Both the position numbers and the translations under genes were made by a program. A stretch of 64,000 bases of DNA, taken from assembly GCF_020982545.1 (NCBI RefSeq), contig NZ_JAJKLK010000005.1, positions 62,001 to 126,000 on the forward strand, written 5' to 3'. The number at the start of each line of letters is the position of its first letter. The stretch's first letter is position 1. Below are positions 44,027-53,218 of this stretch, piece by piece. Under the pieces are notes generated by a model. The model made no database searches, was not told the origin of the DNA, and was given only the letters and a program-made list of their open reading frames with translations. The stretch comes from Streptomyces sp. MNU76 (lineage in GTDB: Bacteria > Actinomycetota > Actinomycetes > Streptomycetales > Streptomycetaceae).

Positions 44027-44743
44027 TTACTGAGGCACCGCACACCCGTCCGGCCCACAAGCCTCCGCGCCGTCCGCCGCCACGACAGCGAGCGGCGCGG
44101 GCCGCTCTCCCCACGCCTGGGCGAGCGCCTTCTCGAACACCTCCGAGGGCTGCGCCCCGGACACCCCGTACTTCCGGTCCAGCACGAAGAACGGCACTCC
44201 GTTCGCGCCGAGCGCAGCGGCCTCCCGCTCGTCCGCGCGGACGGCGTCCGCGTACGCGTCGGGGTCGGCCAGCACCTTGCGCGCGGCCTCCTCGTCGAGC
44301 CCGGCCTCGACGGCCAGTTCGACCAGGTAGTCGTCCGCGTCGGCGTACACGGACCGCTCCTCGGCGAAGTTCGCCCGGTAGAAGGCCTGGAGCAGTTCGC
44401 TCTGCCGCCCCTGTTCCTTGGCGAAGTGGATCAGGCGGTGCATGTCGAAGGTGCTGCCGTGGTCACGGCCCTCCGCCCGGTAGGCGAGCCCCTCGGCCGC
44501 CGCCTGCTCCCGCAGGTTGTGCTCACCGGCCTGGGCCTGCGCCTGGCTCATGCCGTACTTCTTGGTCAGCATGGTGAGCACGGGCTGGATGTCGCCCTTG
44601 GCGCGGTTCGGGTCGAGCTCGAAGGAGCGGTGCACCACCTCGACGCCGTCGCGGTGCGGGAAGGCCGCGAGCGCCTTCTCGAAGCGGGCCTTGCCCACGT
44701 AGCACCAGGGGCAGGCGATGTCGCTCCAGATCTCGACGCGCAT
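44027..44743 (-). CDS. DsbA-family (FrnE-like) oxidoreductase
   Basis: A 238-residue cytoplasmic thioredoxin-fold protein of the FrnE/2-hydroxychromene-2-carboxylate isomerase-like group. The active site is SDIACPWCYVGKARFE with a CPWC motif; SFELDPNRAKGDIQPVLTM and NGVPFFVLDRKYGVSGAQ (cis-Pro loop) are typical. FrnE-type proteins act in oxidative stress or polyketide chemistry. There is an extra Cys pair at the C-terminus (EACGPDGCAVPQ), a feature seen in some FrnE proteins. ATG at 44743 has GGAGAG upstream. Confidence 0.9.
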   Translation of the reverse strand: MRVEIWSDIACPWCYVGKARFEKALAAFPHRDGVEVVHRSFELDPNRAKGDIQPVLTMLTKKYGMSQAQAQAGEHNLREQAAAEGLAYRAEGRDHGSTFDMHRLIHFAKEQGRQSELLQAFYRANFAEERSVYADADDYLVELAVEAGLDEEAARKVLADPDAYADAVRADEREAAALGANGVPFFVLDRKYGVSGAQPSEVFEKALAQAWGERPAPLAVVAADGAEACGPDGCAVPQ

Positions 44744-44946
44744 GGTCACAGCTCTCTCCAGGTCGTACGGGTACGGAGACGGCCTCCGCCTCCACGGTGG
44801 ATGAACGTTCAAGCAGCTCGGCTCATTCCCGGCCGGGGGTCTTTCGCCCCCGCCGCCCCTACCCGTCCCGTCCTCAAGGGGCTGCGCCCCTTCGACCCCC
44901 ACAGCGCGCCTCCGATGGGACTTCCCGCGCGGTTCCCCGCGCCCCT

Positions 44947-45134
44947 TTCGGGGCGCGGCCTCAGCTGCCGTTCCTGAGGTCCTCCGGCCAGTTCGGGCGG
45001 AACTCGATCTCGTCGTAGGTGACCACGCAGCCCTCACCCATTCGGGGCGCGGCCTCAGCTGCCGTTCCTGAGGTCCTCCGGCCAGTTCGGGCGGAACTCG
45101 ATCTCGTCGTAGGTGACCACGCAGCCCTCACCCA
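44947..45134. repeat. 94-bp tandem duplication of a gene 3' end
   Basis: Two exact adjacent copies, 44947-45040 and 45041-45134. Each carries the last 26 codons and stop of the DUF1349 gene plus a GGGGCGCGG stretch. Only the copy at 45041-45134 belongs to the intact gene; the other is a stray tail that could encode a 26-residue peptide from ATG 45041 to 44961. Confidence 0.9.
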
Positions 45135-45663
45135 TCGGGGACTGCGTCATGAACCCGATCAGGGCGGCGCCGCTCTCCCGCTCGCCGGCGAGGGTGAAGA
45201 GGCGGACGAAGGTCCACCGCTTGCCGTCGCGGGAGGCGTGGAAGGCGAAGGCGCGGCCGGTGCGGCTGACCCGGAGCCAGACCGAACTGCCCTCGACGGT
45301 GAAGGAGTTGGCGTCGTCCGAGTGCCCCCGGGTGACCACCGTGCACACGGTCGGCACATCGGGGGAGTTCTCCAGGCAGAGCTTCGCCCAGGCCCGCTCC
45401 CCCACGTGCACGTACAGCACGCCCGCGTCGAACCCGGCGGCGAAGCCGACGGTGACGCGGGCGATCAGCTGGAAGTCCCCTTCCGGCGCCCCCAGCAGCC
45501 GGGGCGCGTCCGATTTCGGGTCGAGCCCCTCGTCCGTGGGCGGCACGAACCGGTCCTGCCGGGCACCGGCCCATCCGGTGAGCACCCCGTCCTCGTAGGA
45601 CCAGTGCCCGTCGGGGCCATAGGTGCGAAGGGGGAAGGGGAGTTCGGGAATTTCGACGTCCAT
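45055..45663 (-). CDS. DUF1349 domain protein
   Basis: A 202-residue cytoplasmic beta-sandwich protein of the DUF1349 (concanavalin-like) family, recognisable by GDFQLIARVTVGFAAGFDAG, VLYVHVGERAWAKLCLENSP, WLRVSRTGRAFAFHASRDG and the terminal YDEIEFRPNWPEDLRNGS. The fold usually binds sugars; function not established. Start ATG at 45663. The last 80 bases lie in a 94-bp tandem duplication, so the gene ends normally but is followed by a second copy of its own tail. Confidence 0.9.
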   Translation of the reverse strand: MDVEIPELPFPLRTYGPDGHWSYEDGVLTGWAGARQDRFVPPTDEGLDPKSDAPRLLGAPEGDFQLIARVTVGFAAGFDAGVLYVHVGERAWAKLCLENSPDVPTVCTVVTRGHSDDANSFTVEGSSVWLRVSRTGRAFAFHASRDGKRWTFVRLFTLAGERESGAALIGFMTQSPMGEGCVVTYDEIEFRPNWPEDLRNGS

Positions 45664-45700
45664 CGGGGGATTCTCGCAGCTCCCGGCCCACATCAGCAGG

Positions 45701-45750
45701 CTTTTAGGGGCGCGGGGAACTGCGCGAGCAACCACGACGCTCGCGCAGCC
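45701..45750. repeat. intergenic repeat, family B copy
   Basis: GGGGCGCGGGGAACTGCGCG followed by AGCAACCACGACG, nearly identical to the copy at 43930-43975. Confidence 0.6.
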
Positions 45751-45793
45751 CGGAACCGATCCGCACCCCTGCCTACGGCGCTCCCGCAGAGGG

Positions 45794-47323
45794 CTAGCGC
45801 TCAAGAACCCCGTTGAACCGCCGCGGCAGCCCCAGCGGGTTCTCGTCCCGCAGCTCCGGCGGAAGCAGCGCCGAGGGCGCACCCTGGTAGGCCACCGGCC
45901 GCAGCCACCGCTCGATGGCCGTGCCACCCACCGACGTGGACGTCGACGTGGTCGCCGGGTAGGGCCCGCCGTGGTGCTGGGCAGCCGCCACGGCCACACC
46001 CGTCGGCCAGCCGTTCACGAGCACGCGCCCGGCCAGCGGCGTCAGCTCGGCCAGCAGTTCCGGCCCGCGCCCGCCCTCGGCCGCCTCCTCACCCGACACG
46101 TGCACCGTCGCGGTGAGGTTGCCCGGCAGCCGGGACAGCACCGACTTGGCCTCGTCCTCGTCCTCGTAGCGGGCCACGACCGTGAGCGGCCCGAAGCACT
46201 CCTCCAGGAGCAGGTCGTGCTCGCCCTCGGCCGCCAGCCTGCCGGCCGGGACGGTCAGGAACCCGGGGCTGACGGTGTGCTCGCCGCCCGCGCCGGCGGT
46301 CACCGGCGACTCGACGTCCGGCAGCTCGGCGCGCTCGGCGACCCCGGCGAGGAAGTTGTCACGCATCCGGTGGTCCAGCAGGACCCCGGAGTCGACGTCG
46401 CTGACCGCGTCGGTGAGCGACTTGAGCAGCCGGTCGCCGGCGTCACCGGCGGGCGCCAGCACCAGGCCCGGCTTGACGCAGAACTGGCCGACACCGAGCG
46501 TCATCGACCCGGCGAGCCCGGCGCCGATCGCCTCCGCGCGCTCGGCGGCGGCGGCCTCGGTGATGAGGACCGGGTTCAGGGAGCCCAGCTCTCCGTGGAA
46601 CGGGATCGGCACGGGGCGCGCGGCCGCCGCGTCGAAGAGGGCACGGCCGCCGCGTACCGAACCGGTGAAGCCGGCGGCGGTGACGAGCGGGTGCTTGACC
46701 AGCTCGACGCCCGCCTCGAAGCCGTGCACGAGGCCGAGGACGCCCTCGGGGATGCCGTGCTCGGCGGCGGCCCGGCGCAGCACGATCGCGACCAGCTCGG
46801 ACAGGGCCGGGTGGTCGGGGTGGGCCTTGACGACCACCGGGCAGCCGGCGGCCAGCGCGCTCGCCGTGTCACCGCCGGGGACGGAGAAGGCGAAGGGGAA
46901 GTTGGAGGCCGAGTACACGGCCACGACGCCGAGGGGGACCTTGTAGCGGCGCAGGTCCGGGATGGGCGGGGTGGCGGTGTCGTCGGGGTGGTTGATCACC
47001 ACATCGAGGAAGGCGCCCTCGTCGACGATGTCGGCGAAGGCCCGCAGCTGGTAGCAGGTGCGGGCGAGTTCGCCGGTGAGCCGGACCGGGCCTAGCGCGG
47101 TCTCGGCGTCGGCGACCTCGACGAGCTGGTCCTTGGCCGCCTGGAGCTGGTCGGCGGCGGTGCGCAGGAAGGCCGCGCGGACCGTGCGGTCGGTGAGGGA
47201 GGCGCGGGCGGCGTGCGCCGCGCGGACGGCGGCGTCGACCTCCTGGGCTGTGGCCTCCACCGCAACCTGCTCGCGCTGCTTCCCGGTACGGGGGTCGACA
47301 CTCCAGACTGGTGCTGCTGCCAC
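45794..47323 (-). CDS. aldehyde dehydrogenase (NADP+), ketoglutarate-semialdehyde type
   Basis: A 509-residue aldehyde dehydrogenase of the subfamily acting on 2,5-dioxovalerate or similar sugar-acid products. VYSASNFPFAFSVPGGDTAS holds the catalytic Asn region, VKAHPDHPALSELV the cofactor binding, and GVGQFCVKPGLV the catalytic Cys. The last step of uronate or pentose oxidation uses this type of enzyme, which would fit a pectin-using strain, but that is inference. GTG at 47323 has GGAGGAACC upstream. Divergent from an IclR regulator. Confidence 0.92.
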   Translation of the reverse strand: MAAAPVWSVDPRTGKQREQVAVEATAQEVDAAVRAAHAARASLTDRTVRAAFLRTAADQLQAAKDQLVEVADAETALGPVRLTGELARTCYQLRAFADIVDEGAFLDVVINHPDDTATPPIPDLRRYKVPLGVVAVYSASNFPFAFSVPGGDTASALAAGCPVVVKAHPDHPALSELVAIVLRRAAAEHGIPEGVLGLVHGFEAGVELVKHPLVTAAGFTGSVRGGRALFDAAAARPVPIPFHGELGSLNPVLITEAAAAERAEAIGAGLAGSMTLGVGQFCVKPGLVLAPAGDAGDRLLKSLTDAVSDVDSGVLLDHRMRDNFLAGVAERAELPDVESPVTAGAGGEHTVSPGFLTVPAGRLAAEGEHDLLLEECFGPLTVVARYEDEDEAKSVLSRLPGNLTATVHVSGEEAAEGGRGPELLAELTPLAGRVLVNGWPTGVAVAAAQHHGGPYPATTSTSTSVGGTAIERWLRPVAYQGAPSALLPPELRDENPLGLPRRFNGVLER

Positions 47324-47388
47324 CGCGGGTTCCTCCACGTATTTCTGGGTCGATTCCCAGGGGTATATCTGGGTCATTCACCAGCGGC

Positions 47389-47404
47389 GTTCGATATGCT
47401 GAAC
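47389..47404. promoter_or_regulatory. palindrome, candidate IclR operator
   Basis: GTTCGATATGCTGAAC, an imperfect dyad (GTTC/GAAC ends) midway between the divergent aldehyde dehydrogenase and IclR genes. Similar dyads are bound by IclR-family regulators. Confidence 0.45.
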
Positions 47405-47477
47405 ACCGTCTCTGATGATGAATATTCTGTCGGAGACTATATCTTCAGCTTCTCGCCGAACGAAGGGGTCACGGGCG

Positions 47478-48251
47478 ATGTCGGCAGTGGAGACGGGCGG
47501 CGGGGCACAGGTCAAATCGGCGGTAAGGACCGTTGAGCTGCTCGAATACTTCGCCGGGCGCCCCGGTATGCATTCGCTGGCGGCCGTCCAGGAAGCCGTC
47601 GGATATCCCAAGTCGAGTCTCTACATGTTGCTGCGCACCCTTGTGGAGCTGGGTTGGGTGGAGACCGACGCGACCGGGACGCGGTACGGCATCGGCGTGC
47701 GGGCGCTGCTCGTGGGCACGTCGTACATCGACGGCGACGAGGTGGTGGCGCTGGCCCGGCCGACGCTGGACCGGCTGTCGGACGACACCACGGAGACGAT
47801 CCACCTGGCCCGGCTCGACGGCATCAACGTCGTCTATCTGGCCACCCGTCAGTCGCAGCACTATCTGCGCCCCTTCACCCGGGTCGGCCGCCGGCTGCCG
47901 GCCCACTCCACCTCGCTCGGCAAGGCGCTGCTGGCCACCCACACCGACGAGCAGGTCCGCAAGCTGCTCCCGGAGACCCTGCCCGCGCTGACGGAGCACA
48001 CGATCACCGACCGGGAACAGCTGATCGAGGAGCTGCGCCAGATCCGCGAGCAGGGGTTCTCGGCGGACCGCGAGGAGAACACGCTGGGGCTGCGCTGCTT
48101 CGGGGTGGCGATCCCCTACCGCACCCCGGCCCGCGACGCGATCAGCTGCTCGGTCCCGGTGGCCCGGCTGACCCCGGCGCACGAGCAGCTGGTCAAGGAC
48201 GCCCTCTTCGACGCTCGCGACCGGCTGACCCTGGCGACCCGCAGACTCTGA
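47478..48251 (+). CDS. IclR-family transcriptional regulator
   Basis: A 257-residue regulator. Residues about 12-70 are a winged helix-turn-helix (SAVRTVELLEYFAGRPGMHS; GYPKSSLYMLLRTLVELGWV) and residues about 80-250 an effector-binding GAF-like domain (LPAHSTSLGKALLATHTDEQ; LGLRCFGVAIPYRTPARDA). It probably represses the divergent aldehyde dehydrogenase gene in response to a sugar acid. ATG at 47478; an in-frame ATG at 47415 has no ribosome site. Confidence 0.92.
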   Translation: MSAVETGGGAQVKSAVRTVELLEYFAGRPGMHSLAAVQEAVGYPKSSLYMLLRTLVELGWVETDATGTRYGIGVRALLVGTSYIDGDEVVALARPTLDRLSDDTTETIHLARLDGINVVYLATRQSQHYLRPFTRVGRRLPAHSTSLGKALLATHTDEQVRKLLPETLPALTEHTITDREQLIEELRQIREQGFSADREENTLGLRCFGVAIPYRTPARDAISCSVPVARLTPAHEQLVKDALFDARDRLTLATRRL

Positions 48252-48369
48252 TCCGGCGCCGGGCGACCCCGCCCGTCGCGCCGATGGCAAGCCCGGTTTC
48301 ATGAAGACCCCATGAGAAAACCGGGCGAAGGGAACGACCTATCGCATCCCGCTCGTCCTTCCGGGTGCC

Positions 48370-49821
48370 ATGAACAAGACGATCAGGCGCTCCGCCGTCT
48401 TCACCCTGCTGCTCGTGCTCGCCCTGTTGATCAGGGCGACATGGGTGCAGTTCTACGAGGGGACGGCGCTCGGGGACGACCAGAACAACCGGCGCAACGC
48501 GATCCGGACGTACGCCGACCCGCTCGGGAACATCATCGTGGCGGGCGACTCGATCACCGGTTCGGCCCGCACCAAGAACAGCGACCTCGCGTACAAGCGC
48601 ACGTACAAGGACGGCGAGCTGTACGCGGCGGTCACCGGCTATGCCTCGCAGGCCTACGCCCCCACCCAGCTGGAGGGCGTCTACCAGGATCTGCTCGACG
48701 GCACCGACCTGCGGCTGAAGACCGTGATGGACACGGTCACCGGGCAGCGGGCCGAGCCGGGCAATGTGATCACCACGATCGCCCCTGCCGTGCAGAAGGC
48801 CGCGTACGACGCGCTCGGCGACAAGAAGGGCGCGGCCGTCGCGATCGACCCGAAGACGGGCAGGATCCTCGCGGTGGTGTCGACGCCCTCGTACGACCCG
48901 TCCGCGCTCACCGACGCGGGCACCGCCGGTACGGCGTGGAAGAAGCTCAACGCGGACCCGGACAAGCCGCTGACCAACCGGGCGCTGCGCCAGCCGCTGC
49001 CGCCGGGGTCGACGTTCAAGCTGGTCGTGGCGGCGGCCGCGCTGGAGGACGGGCTGTACGGCTCGGTGGACGAGAAGACGGTCAGCCCGGACCCGTACAC
49101 GCTCCCGGACACCGAGACGGAGCTGTCCAACGAGAACCCGAGCGCGCCCTGCGAGAACGCCACGATCCGTACGGCGCTGCAGTACTCGTGCAACAACGTC
49201 TTCGCGAAGATGGCCGTCGACCTCGGTCAGGACAAGGTGCGGGAGACGGCCGAGAAGTTCGGCTTCGACGACCAGGCGCAGGACGTGCCGGTGCGGGCGT
49301 ACGAGAGCGTCTATCCGTCGGGCATGAACAGGCCCTCCACGGCTCTGACAGGCATCGGTCAGTACGACGTCACCGCGACGCCGCTCCAGATGGCGATGGT
49401 GTCGGCGGCGATAGCCAACGGCGGCGAGCTGGTCGCGCCGCACATGGTGTCGCAGATCACCAACGGCGGCGGCGACGTCCTGGAGGACTACGAGGCGGAG
49501 ACGGACTCGAAGGAGATCATGAGCTCCGACACCGCCGAGCAGTTGCAGTCGGCGATGCGGACGGTCGTCGAGGACGGCACCGGCACCAACGCGCGGATCA
49601 GCGGGGCGACGGTGGGCGGCAAGACCGGTACGGCCCAGCACGGCGAGAACAACAGCGAGACGCCGTACGCCTGGTTCACGTCGTACGCGAAGGCCGACGG
49701 CAAGGAGGTCGCCGTCGCGGTCGTCGTCGAGCAGTCGAACGCGGCGCGCTCGGAGGTCAGCGGCAACGGGTTGGCCGCGCCGGTCGCGAAGGCCGTGATG
49801 GAGGCGGCGTTGAAGGGCTGA
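48370..49821 (+). CDS. class B penicillin-binding protein (transpeptidase)
   Basis: A 483-residue PBP2/PbpA-like transpeptidase cross-linking peptidoglycan. One N-terminal membrane anchor (about 8-25), a short dimerisation domain, then the transpeptidase domain with PPGSTFKLVVAAA (SxxK), QYSCNNVFAKMA (SxN) and VGGKTGTAQHGEN (KTG). A complete active site is present. The gene stands apart from division clusters, so it is one of the extra PBPs of streptomycetes. ATG at 48370 is preceded by GGGTGCC only, a weak site. Followed by a clear terminator. Confidence 0.93.
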   Translation: MNKTIRRSAVFTLLLVLALLIRATWVQFYEGTALGDDQNNRRNAIRTYADPLGNIIVAGDSITGSARTKNSDLAYKRTYKDGELYAAVTGYASQAYAPTQLEGVYQDLLDGTDLRLKTVMDTVTGQRAEPGNVITTIAPAVQKAAYDALGDKKGAAVAIDPKTGRILAVVSTPSYDPSALTDAGTAGTAWKKLNADPDKPLTNRALRQPLPPGSTFKLVVAAAALEDGLYGSVDEKTVSPDPYTLPDTETELSNENPSAPCENATIRTALQYSCNNVFAKMAVDLGQDKVRETAEKFGFDDQAQDVPVRAYESVYPSGMNRPSTALTGIGQYDVTATPLQMAMVSAAIANGGELVAPHMVSQITNGGGDVLEDYEAETDSKEIMSSDTAEQLQSAMRTVVEDGTGTNARISGATVGGKTGTAQHGENNSETPYAWFTSYAKADGKEVAVAVVVEQSNAARSEVSGNGLAAPVAKAVMEAALKG

Positions 49822-49858
49822 AGGACCACGGGTCCACCAGGAACCACCTGAATAGGAA

Positions 49859-49890
49859 GGGCCGCCCTCACTCCCCCCGGAGGGCGGCCC
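49859..49890. terminator. bidirectional stem-loop terminator
   Basis: GGGCCGCCCTC, ten-base loop, GAGGGCGGCCC, then TTCGTCTTCG. It lies between the convergent penicillin-binding protein and permease genes. Confidence 0.9.
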
Positions 49891-49907
49891 TTCGTCTTCG
49901 TCTTCGG

Positions 49908-51359
49908 CTACTTCACGCCGAACAGCTGCTGGATCGGGTTGATCGCGAAGTACACCAGGAACAGCGCCGAGGTGGCCCACAGCAGCCAGTGGATCTCCTT
50001 CGCCTTGCCGAGGACCGTCTTGATGAGGACGAAGGCGAGGAAGCCCGCGCCGATGCCGTTGGTGATGGAGTACGTGAACGGCATCACCGCGATGGTGAGG
50101 AACGCCGGGATGGCTATCTCGTACCTGTCCCAGTCGATGTTCTTGACCTGGGTCATCATCAGGAAGCCGACGGCGACGAGCGCGGGCGCGGCGGCCTGCA
50201 TGGGGACGATGGTCAGCAGCGGGGTGAGGAAGAGCGCCACCGCGAAGAGGCCGCCGGTGATCAGGTTGGAGAAGCCGGTGCGGGCGCCCTCGCCGACGCC
50301 GGCCGCGGACTCGATGTAGGAGGTCGCGGAGGACGAGGAGGAGGCGCCGCCCGCGACGGCCGCCGCACCGTCGATGAGGAGGACCCGGCCGAGGTTCGGG
50401 ACCTTGCCCTCCTCGTCGAGCAGGCCCGCCTCGGCGGTGATGCCGACGACCGTGCCCATGGTGTCGAAGAAGTCCGAGAGCAGCAGGGTGAAGATCAGCA
50501 GGACGACCGTGATGACGGTGGTCTCCCCGAACGAGCCGAAGAGGCTGAAGTCGCCGATCAGTCCGAACTCGGGGGCGGCGACGATGTCGTCGGGGACCTT
50601 CGGGGTGGTCAGGCCCCAGCTCTTGATGTCGGCCACCGAGTTGATCACGATCGCAACGACCGTCATCGTCAGAATGCTGATCAGGATGGCGCCCTTCACC
50701 TTGCGGGCGAGCAGCGCGACGGTCAGCAGCACGCCGGCGCAGAAGACCAGGATGGGCCAGCCGGACAGCGCGCCGCCGGCGCCGAGCTGGACCGGCACGG
50801 TGGTGTTCGCGATGTCCGGGATGCGGGTGACGAACCCGGCGTCCACGAAGCCGATGAAGGCGATGAACAGGCCGATGCCGACGCTGATCGCCTGCTTCAG
50901 CGGCTGCGGAATGGCGTGCATCACGGCCTCGCGCAGGCCGGTGACCACCAGGACGCAGATCAGCAGGCCCTCCAGGACGACCAGGCCCATCGCGTCGGAC
51001 CAGCTCATCAGCGGGGCTATCTGGAAGGCGACGACCGCGTTGAGGCCGAGGCCCGCGGCGAGCGCGAGAGGAAGGTTTCCTCCGACGCCCATGATGATCG
51101 TCATCACCGCGGCCACGAGGGCGGTGGCGGTGACGAGTTCGGCGCCGTCGAGGGTGTGGCCGTACTTGTCCTTGGCGCTGCCGAGGATGATGGGATTCAG
51201 GACAAGGATGTACGCCATCGTGAAGAACGTGGCGAAACCGCCGCGTATCTCGCGGGCGAAGGTGGACCCCCGGGCGCTGATCTTGAAGAAGCGATCGACG
51301 CTGTTCGTCCCGGGCGGCTCGGCTGCGGGGCGGTCGGCCACCTTCTGTGCGTCGGACAT
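49908..51359 (-). CDS. NCS2-family purine permease (AzgA-like)
   Basis: A 483-residue inner-membrane permease with about 12-13 hydrophobic segments. TFFTMAYILVLNPIILGSAK at the start, GNLPLALAAGLGLNAVVAFQ in the TM3 region and SSSSATSYIESAAGVGEGAR before the TM10 segment are hallmarks of the AzgA-type adenine/guanine/hypoxanthine transporters. It imports purine bases by proton symport. ATG at 51359 has AGGAGCACC upstream. Monocistronic; no purine riboswitch was found in the 269-bp upstream gap. Confidence 0.93.
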   Translation of the reverse strand: MSDAQKVADRPAAEPPGTNSVDRFFKISARGSTFAREIRGGFATFFTMAYILVLNPIILGSAKDKYGHTLDGAELVTATALVAAVMTIIMGVGGNLPLALAAGLGLNAVVAFQIAPLMSWSDAMGLVVLEGLLICVLVVTGLREAVMHAIPQPLKQAISVGIGLFIAFIGFVDAGFVTRIPDIANTTVPVQLGAGGALSGWPILVFCAGVLLTVALLARKVKGAILISILTMTVVAIVINSVADIKSWGLTTPKVPDDIVAAPEFGLIGDFSLFGSFGETTVITVVLLIFTLLLSDFFDTMGTVVGITAEAGLLDEEGKVPNLGRVLLIDGAAAVAGGASSSSSATSYIESAAGVGEGARTGFSNLITGGLFAVALFLTPLLTIVPMQAAAPALVAVGFLMMTQVKNIDWDRYEIAIPAFLTIAVMPFTYSITNGIGAGFLAFVLIKTVLGKAKEIHWLLWATSALFLVYFAINPIQQLFGVK

Positions 51360-51628
51360 GAACGGTGCTCCTAGTGACATGCGTGGACTACGCGCGGATG
51401 CTGGCTGGATTGTTCCCCTGTTGAACCCGATTCAGGTTTTCTCCGTGTTACGGAATCGGAGTTCTCCCTGCAAGACGGCGTTCGAAGCCGCGTACGAACC
51501 CCCTTCGCGATCACTGCTACTCTTCCGGATCTCGTCGGGGGTCGGCCCCGGACGATCACATGTCATCCACATGACACGCACAGCCAGCCGGCTCGGCTGC
51601 TGTGGCCGCAGCGAGAAGAGAGGTCCCC

Positions 51629-52231
51629 GTGGGCACAGTCGTCGACGACGCAGCCTCCGTGGAGTTCCACGCCTTCTTCGAACGGCACTATGCCGAACTG
51701 TCGCGCCTCGCACACCTGTTGACGGGTGAGGCGGATGCCGCCGACGACCTGGCCGCGGACGCGTTGCTCGCGATGTGGCACCGCTGGGACCGGGTGCGCG
51801 CGGCGGATCATCCGGTGGCTTACGCCCGTGGCATCGTCGCCAATCTGGCCCGCACCCGGATCCGCAGCGCGGTTCGTGAGCGCCGCAGGGTCACGCTGTT
51901 CTGGTCGCAGCGCGAGGAGAAGACCGAGAATCCCGATGTGCCCGGCGCGGTCGACGTCCAGTCGGCGCTGCGCAGGCTGCCGTTCCGCAAGCGGGCCTGT
52001 GTGGTCCTGCGCCACGCCTTCGACCTCTCGGAGAAGGACACGGCGCTCGCCCTCGGCGTCTCGGTCGGTACGGTGAAGAGCCAGACGTCCAAGGGGATGG
52101 CCGAGCTGCAGAAGCTGCTCGGCACCGAGGACGCGCCGCGGCGGATGCACGCGGGCATCGCGGGCGGGGGCGTCACGAAGCCGCGCGTGACCCGCGCGGG
52201 AGTGACCGGCACCGGAGGAAGGGACCGATGA
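51629..52231 (+). CDS. ECF sigma factor, SigE-like group
   Basis: A 200-residue sigma factor. Region 2 (about residues 12-80: FHAFFERHYAELSRLAHLLT; DDLAADALLAMWHRWDRV) and region 4 (about 110-165: LPFRKRACVVLRHAFDLSEK; LGVSVGTVKSQTSKGMAEL) are both present. The final 30 residues are an Arg/Thr/Gly-rich tail. GTG at 51629 has AGAGAGGT upstream. Its stop overlaps the start of the next gene (ATGA), which encodes a membrane protein that may be its regulator. Confidence 0.92.
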   Translation: MGTVVDDAASVEFHAFFERHYAELSRLAHLLTGEADAADDLAADALLAMWHRWDRVRAADHPVAYARGIVANLARTRIRSAVRERRRVTLFWSQREEKTENPDVPGAVDVQSALRRLPFRKRACVVLRHAFDLSEKDTALALGVSVGTVKSQTSKGMAELQKLLGTEDAPRRMHAGIAGGGVTKPRVTRAGVTGTGGRDR

Positions 52232-53100
52232 GGGACGTGCACGAGGAGCTGCGCGCCCGGCTGCGCGAGTCGGCCGAGGCGCACGAGCCCGACCGCGCCC
52301 GCATCCTGGCCCGGATCGAGCGCGGTATGGCCGCCCCCGAGGAGCGCCGGAGCCGCGGGGCGACCCGGCCGCCGCTGTGGGGCTGGGTGCGGGTGGTCAC
52401 CGCCACGGCCGGTGTCGCGGGTGTGCTCGCGGTCGGCGGCTACGCGGTCGCCTCCGCGGTGAAGGGCGAACCGACGCCCCCCGCCGACCGGACGGTCGTG
52501 GTCTCCCCGACTCCGGTCGACTCCCCCGGCGCGACCAGCCGCGCCCCGCTCCCGCCGGACCGCCCGACCCCGAGCGCCGGCGGGAAGCGCGAGGAGAAGC
52601 CCAGCTCGACGCCGTCGAACAGCCCGTCGTCCAAGGGCACGCCGGTGCCGAAGCTGCCCACCTCGAACAGCGAGGAGGACGGGCCGCTCCGGTCCGACGG
52701 CGCGGTCGACCCGCACAGCAACGACTTCTGGGCGCAGAGCAACCTCACCCTGAGGACGAGCGAACAGCTCACCGAGCTGACCGTCCAGCTGAGGATCGCC
52801 CAGACCGGCGGGGTCTCCTCGTCCGGTGCCTGGCGGTCGTTGCCGGAGCAGGACTTCGACCTCACGGTCGAGGAGGCCGACGGGTTCCTGGTCTACACCT
52901 GGGTGCTCAAGGACGGACGCACGGTCCCGAAGGGCGAGTTCGTCTTCGCCGGGCAGTACAACCATGAGCGCGGCGGCCGTGACGCGAGCGACGACCGCTA
53001 CACGATGACCGCGAAGGCGGGCGGCATGGACCTCACGGTCGGCGGCGGCTTCGAGGCCCAGGACAAGGACGACGACTCCCCGGACGAGAGCGACTCGTAA
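52228..53100 (+). CDS. membrane protein coupled to ECF sigma factor, probable regulator
   Basis: A 290-residue single-pass protein: a cytoplasmic helical N-terminus (DVHEELRARLRESAEAHEPD) typical of proteins co-encoded with SigE-type sigma factors, a membrane segment near residues 54-74, a long Pro/Ser/Thr linker, then an extracytoplasmic domain (about 150-270: AQSNLTLRTSEQLTELTVQL; DGFLVYTWVLKDGRTVPKGEF). It is translationally coupled to the sigma gene (ATGA). An anti-sigma role is inferred from context; there is no zinc motif. Read-through of the TAA stop would add a 27-codon open frame. Confidence 0.85.
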   Translation: MRDVHEELRARLRESAEAHEPDRARILARIERGMAAPEERRSRGATRPPLWGWVRVVTATAGVAGVLAVGGYAVASAVKGEPTPPADRTVVVSPTPVDSPGATSRAPLPPDRPTPSAGGKREEKPSSTPSNSPSSKGTPVPKLPTSNSEEDGPLRSDGAVDPHSNDFWAQSNLTLRTSEQLTELTVQLRIAQTGGVSSSGAWRSLPEQDFDLTVEEADGFLVYTWVLKDGRTVPKGEFVFAGQYNHERGGRDASDDRYTMTAKAGGMDLTVGGGFEAQDKDDDSPDESDS

Positions 53101-53149
53101 CTCGAGGTCGAGGGCAAGGCGATGCGCGGCTCGAAAAAGTTCCGCGGGC

Positions 53150-53182
53150 GCGGCAACCCTTTCTCCGCCGGTGGCGACCAGT
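53150..53182 (+). promoter_or_regulatory. upstream block shared with the PL9 lyase gene, copy 1
   Basis: GCGGCAACCCTTTC, nine variable bases, GGCGACCAGT, ending 36 bases before the PL3 start. The same two boxes with the same nine-base spacing precede the PL9 gene at 55974-56006 (minus strand). An imperfect CGAAAAAGTTCCG lies just upstream at 53132-53144. Confidence 0.5.
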
Positions 53183-53218
53183 AGGCGCAAGAGTCACCAC
53201 CAGCGAGGAATCGGGTAC

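Noticed and set aside
48312..51374. 1020-codon plus-strand frame spanning the PBP gene and the antisense of the permease
   Set aside because: It is offset from the PBP frame and antisense to the permease; both real products have complete motifs and a terminator lies between them.
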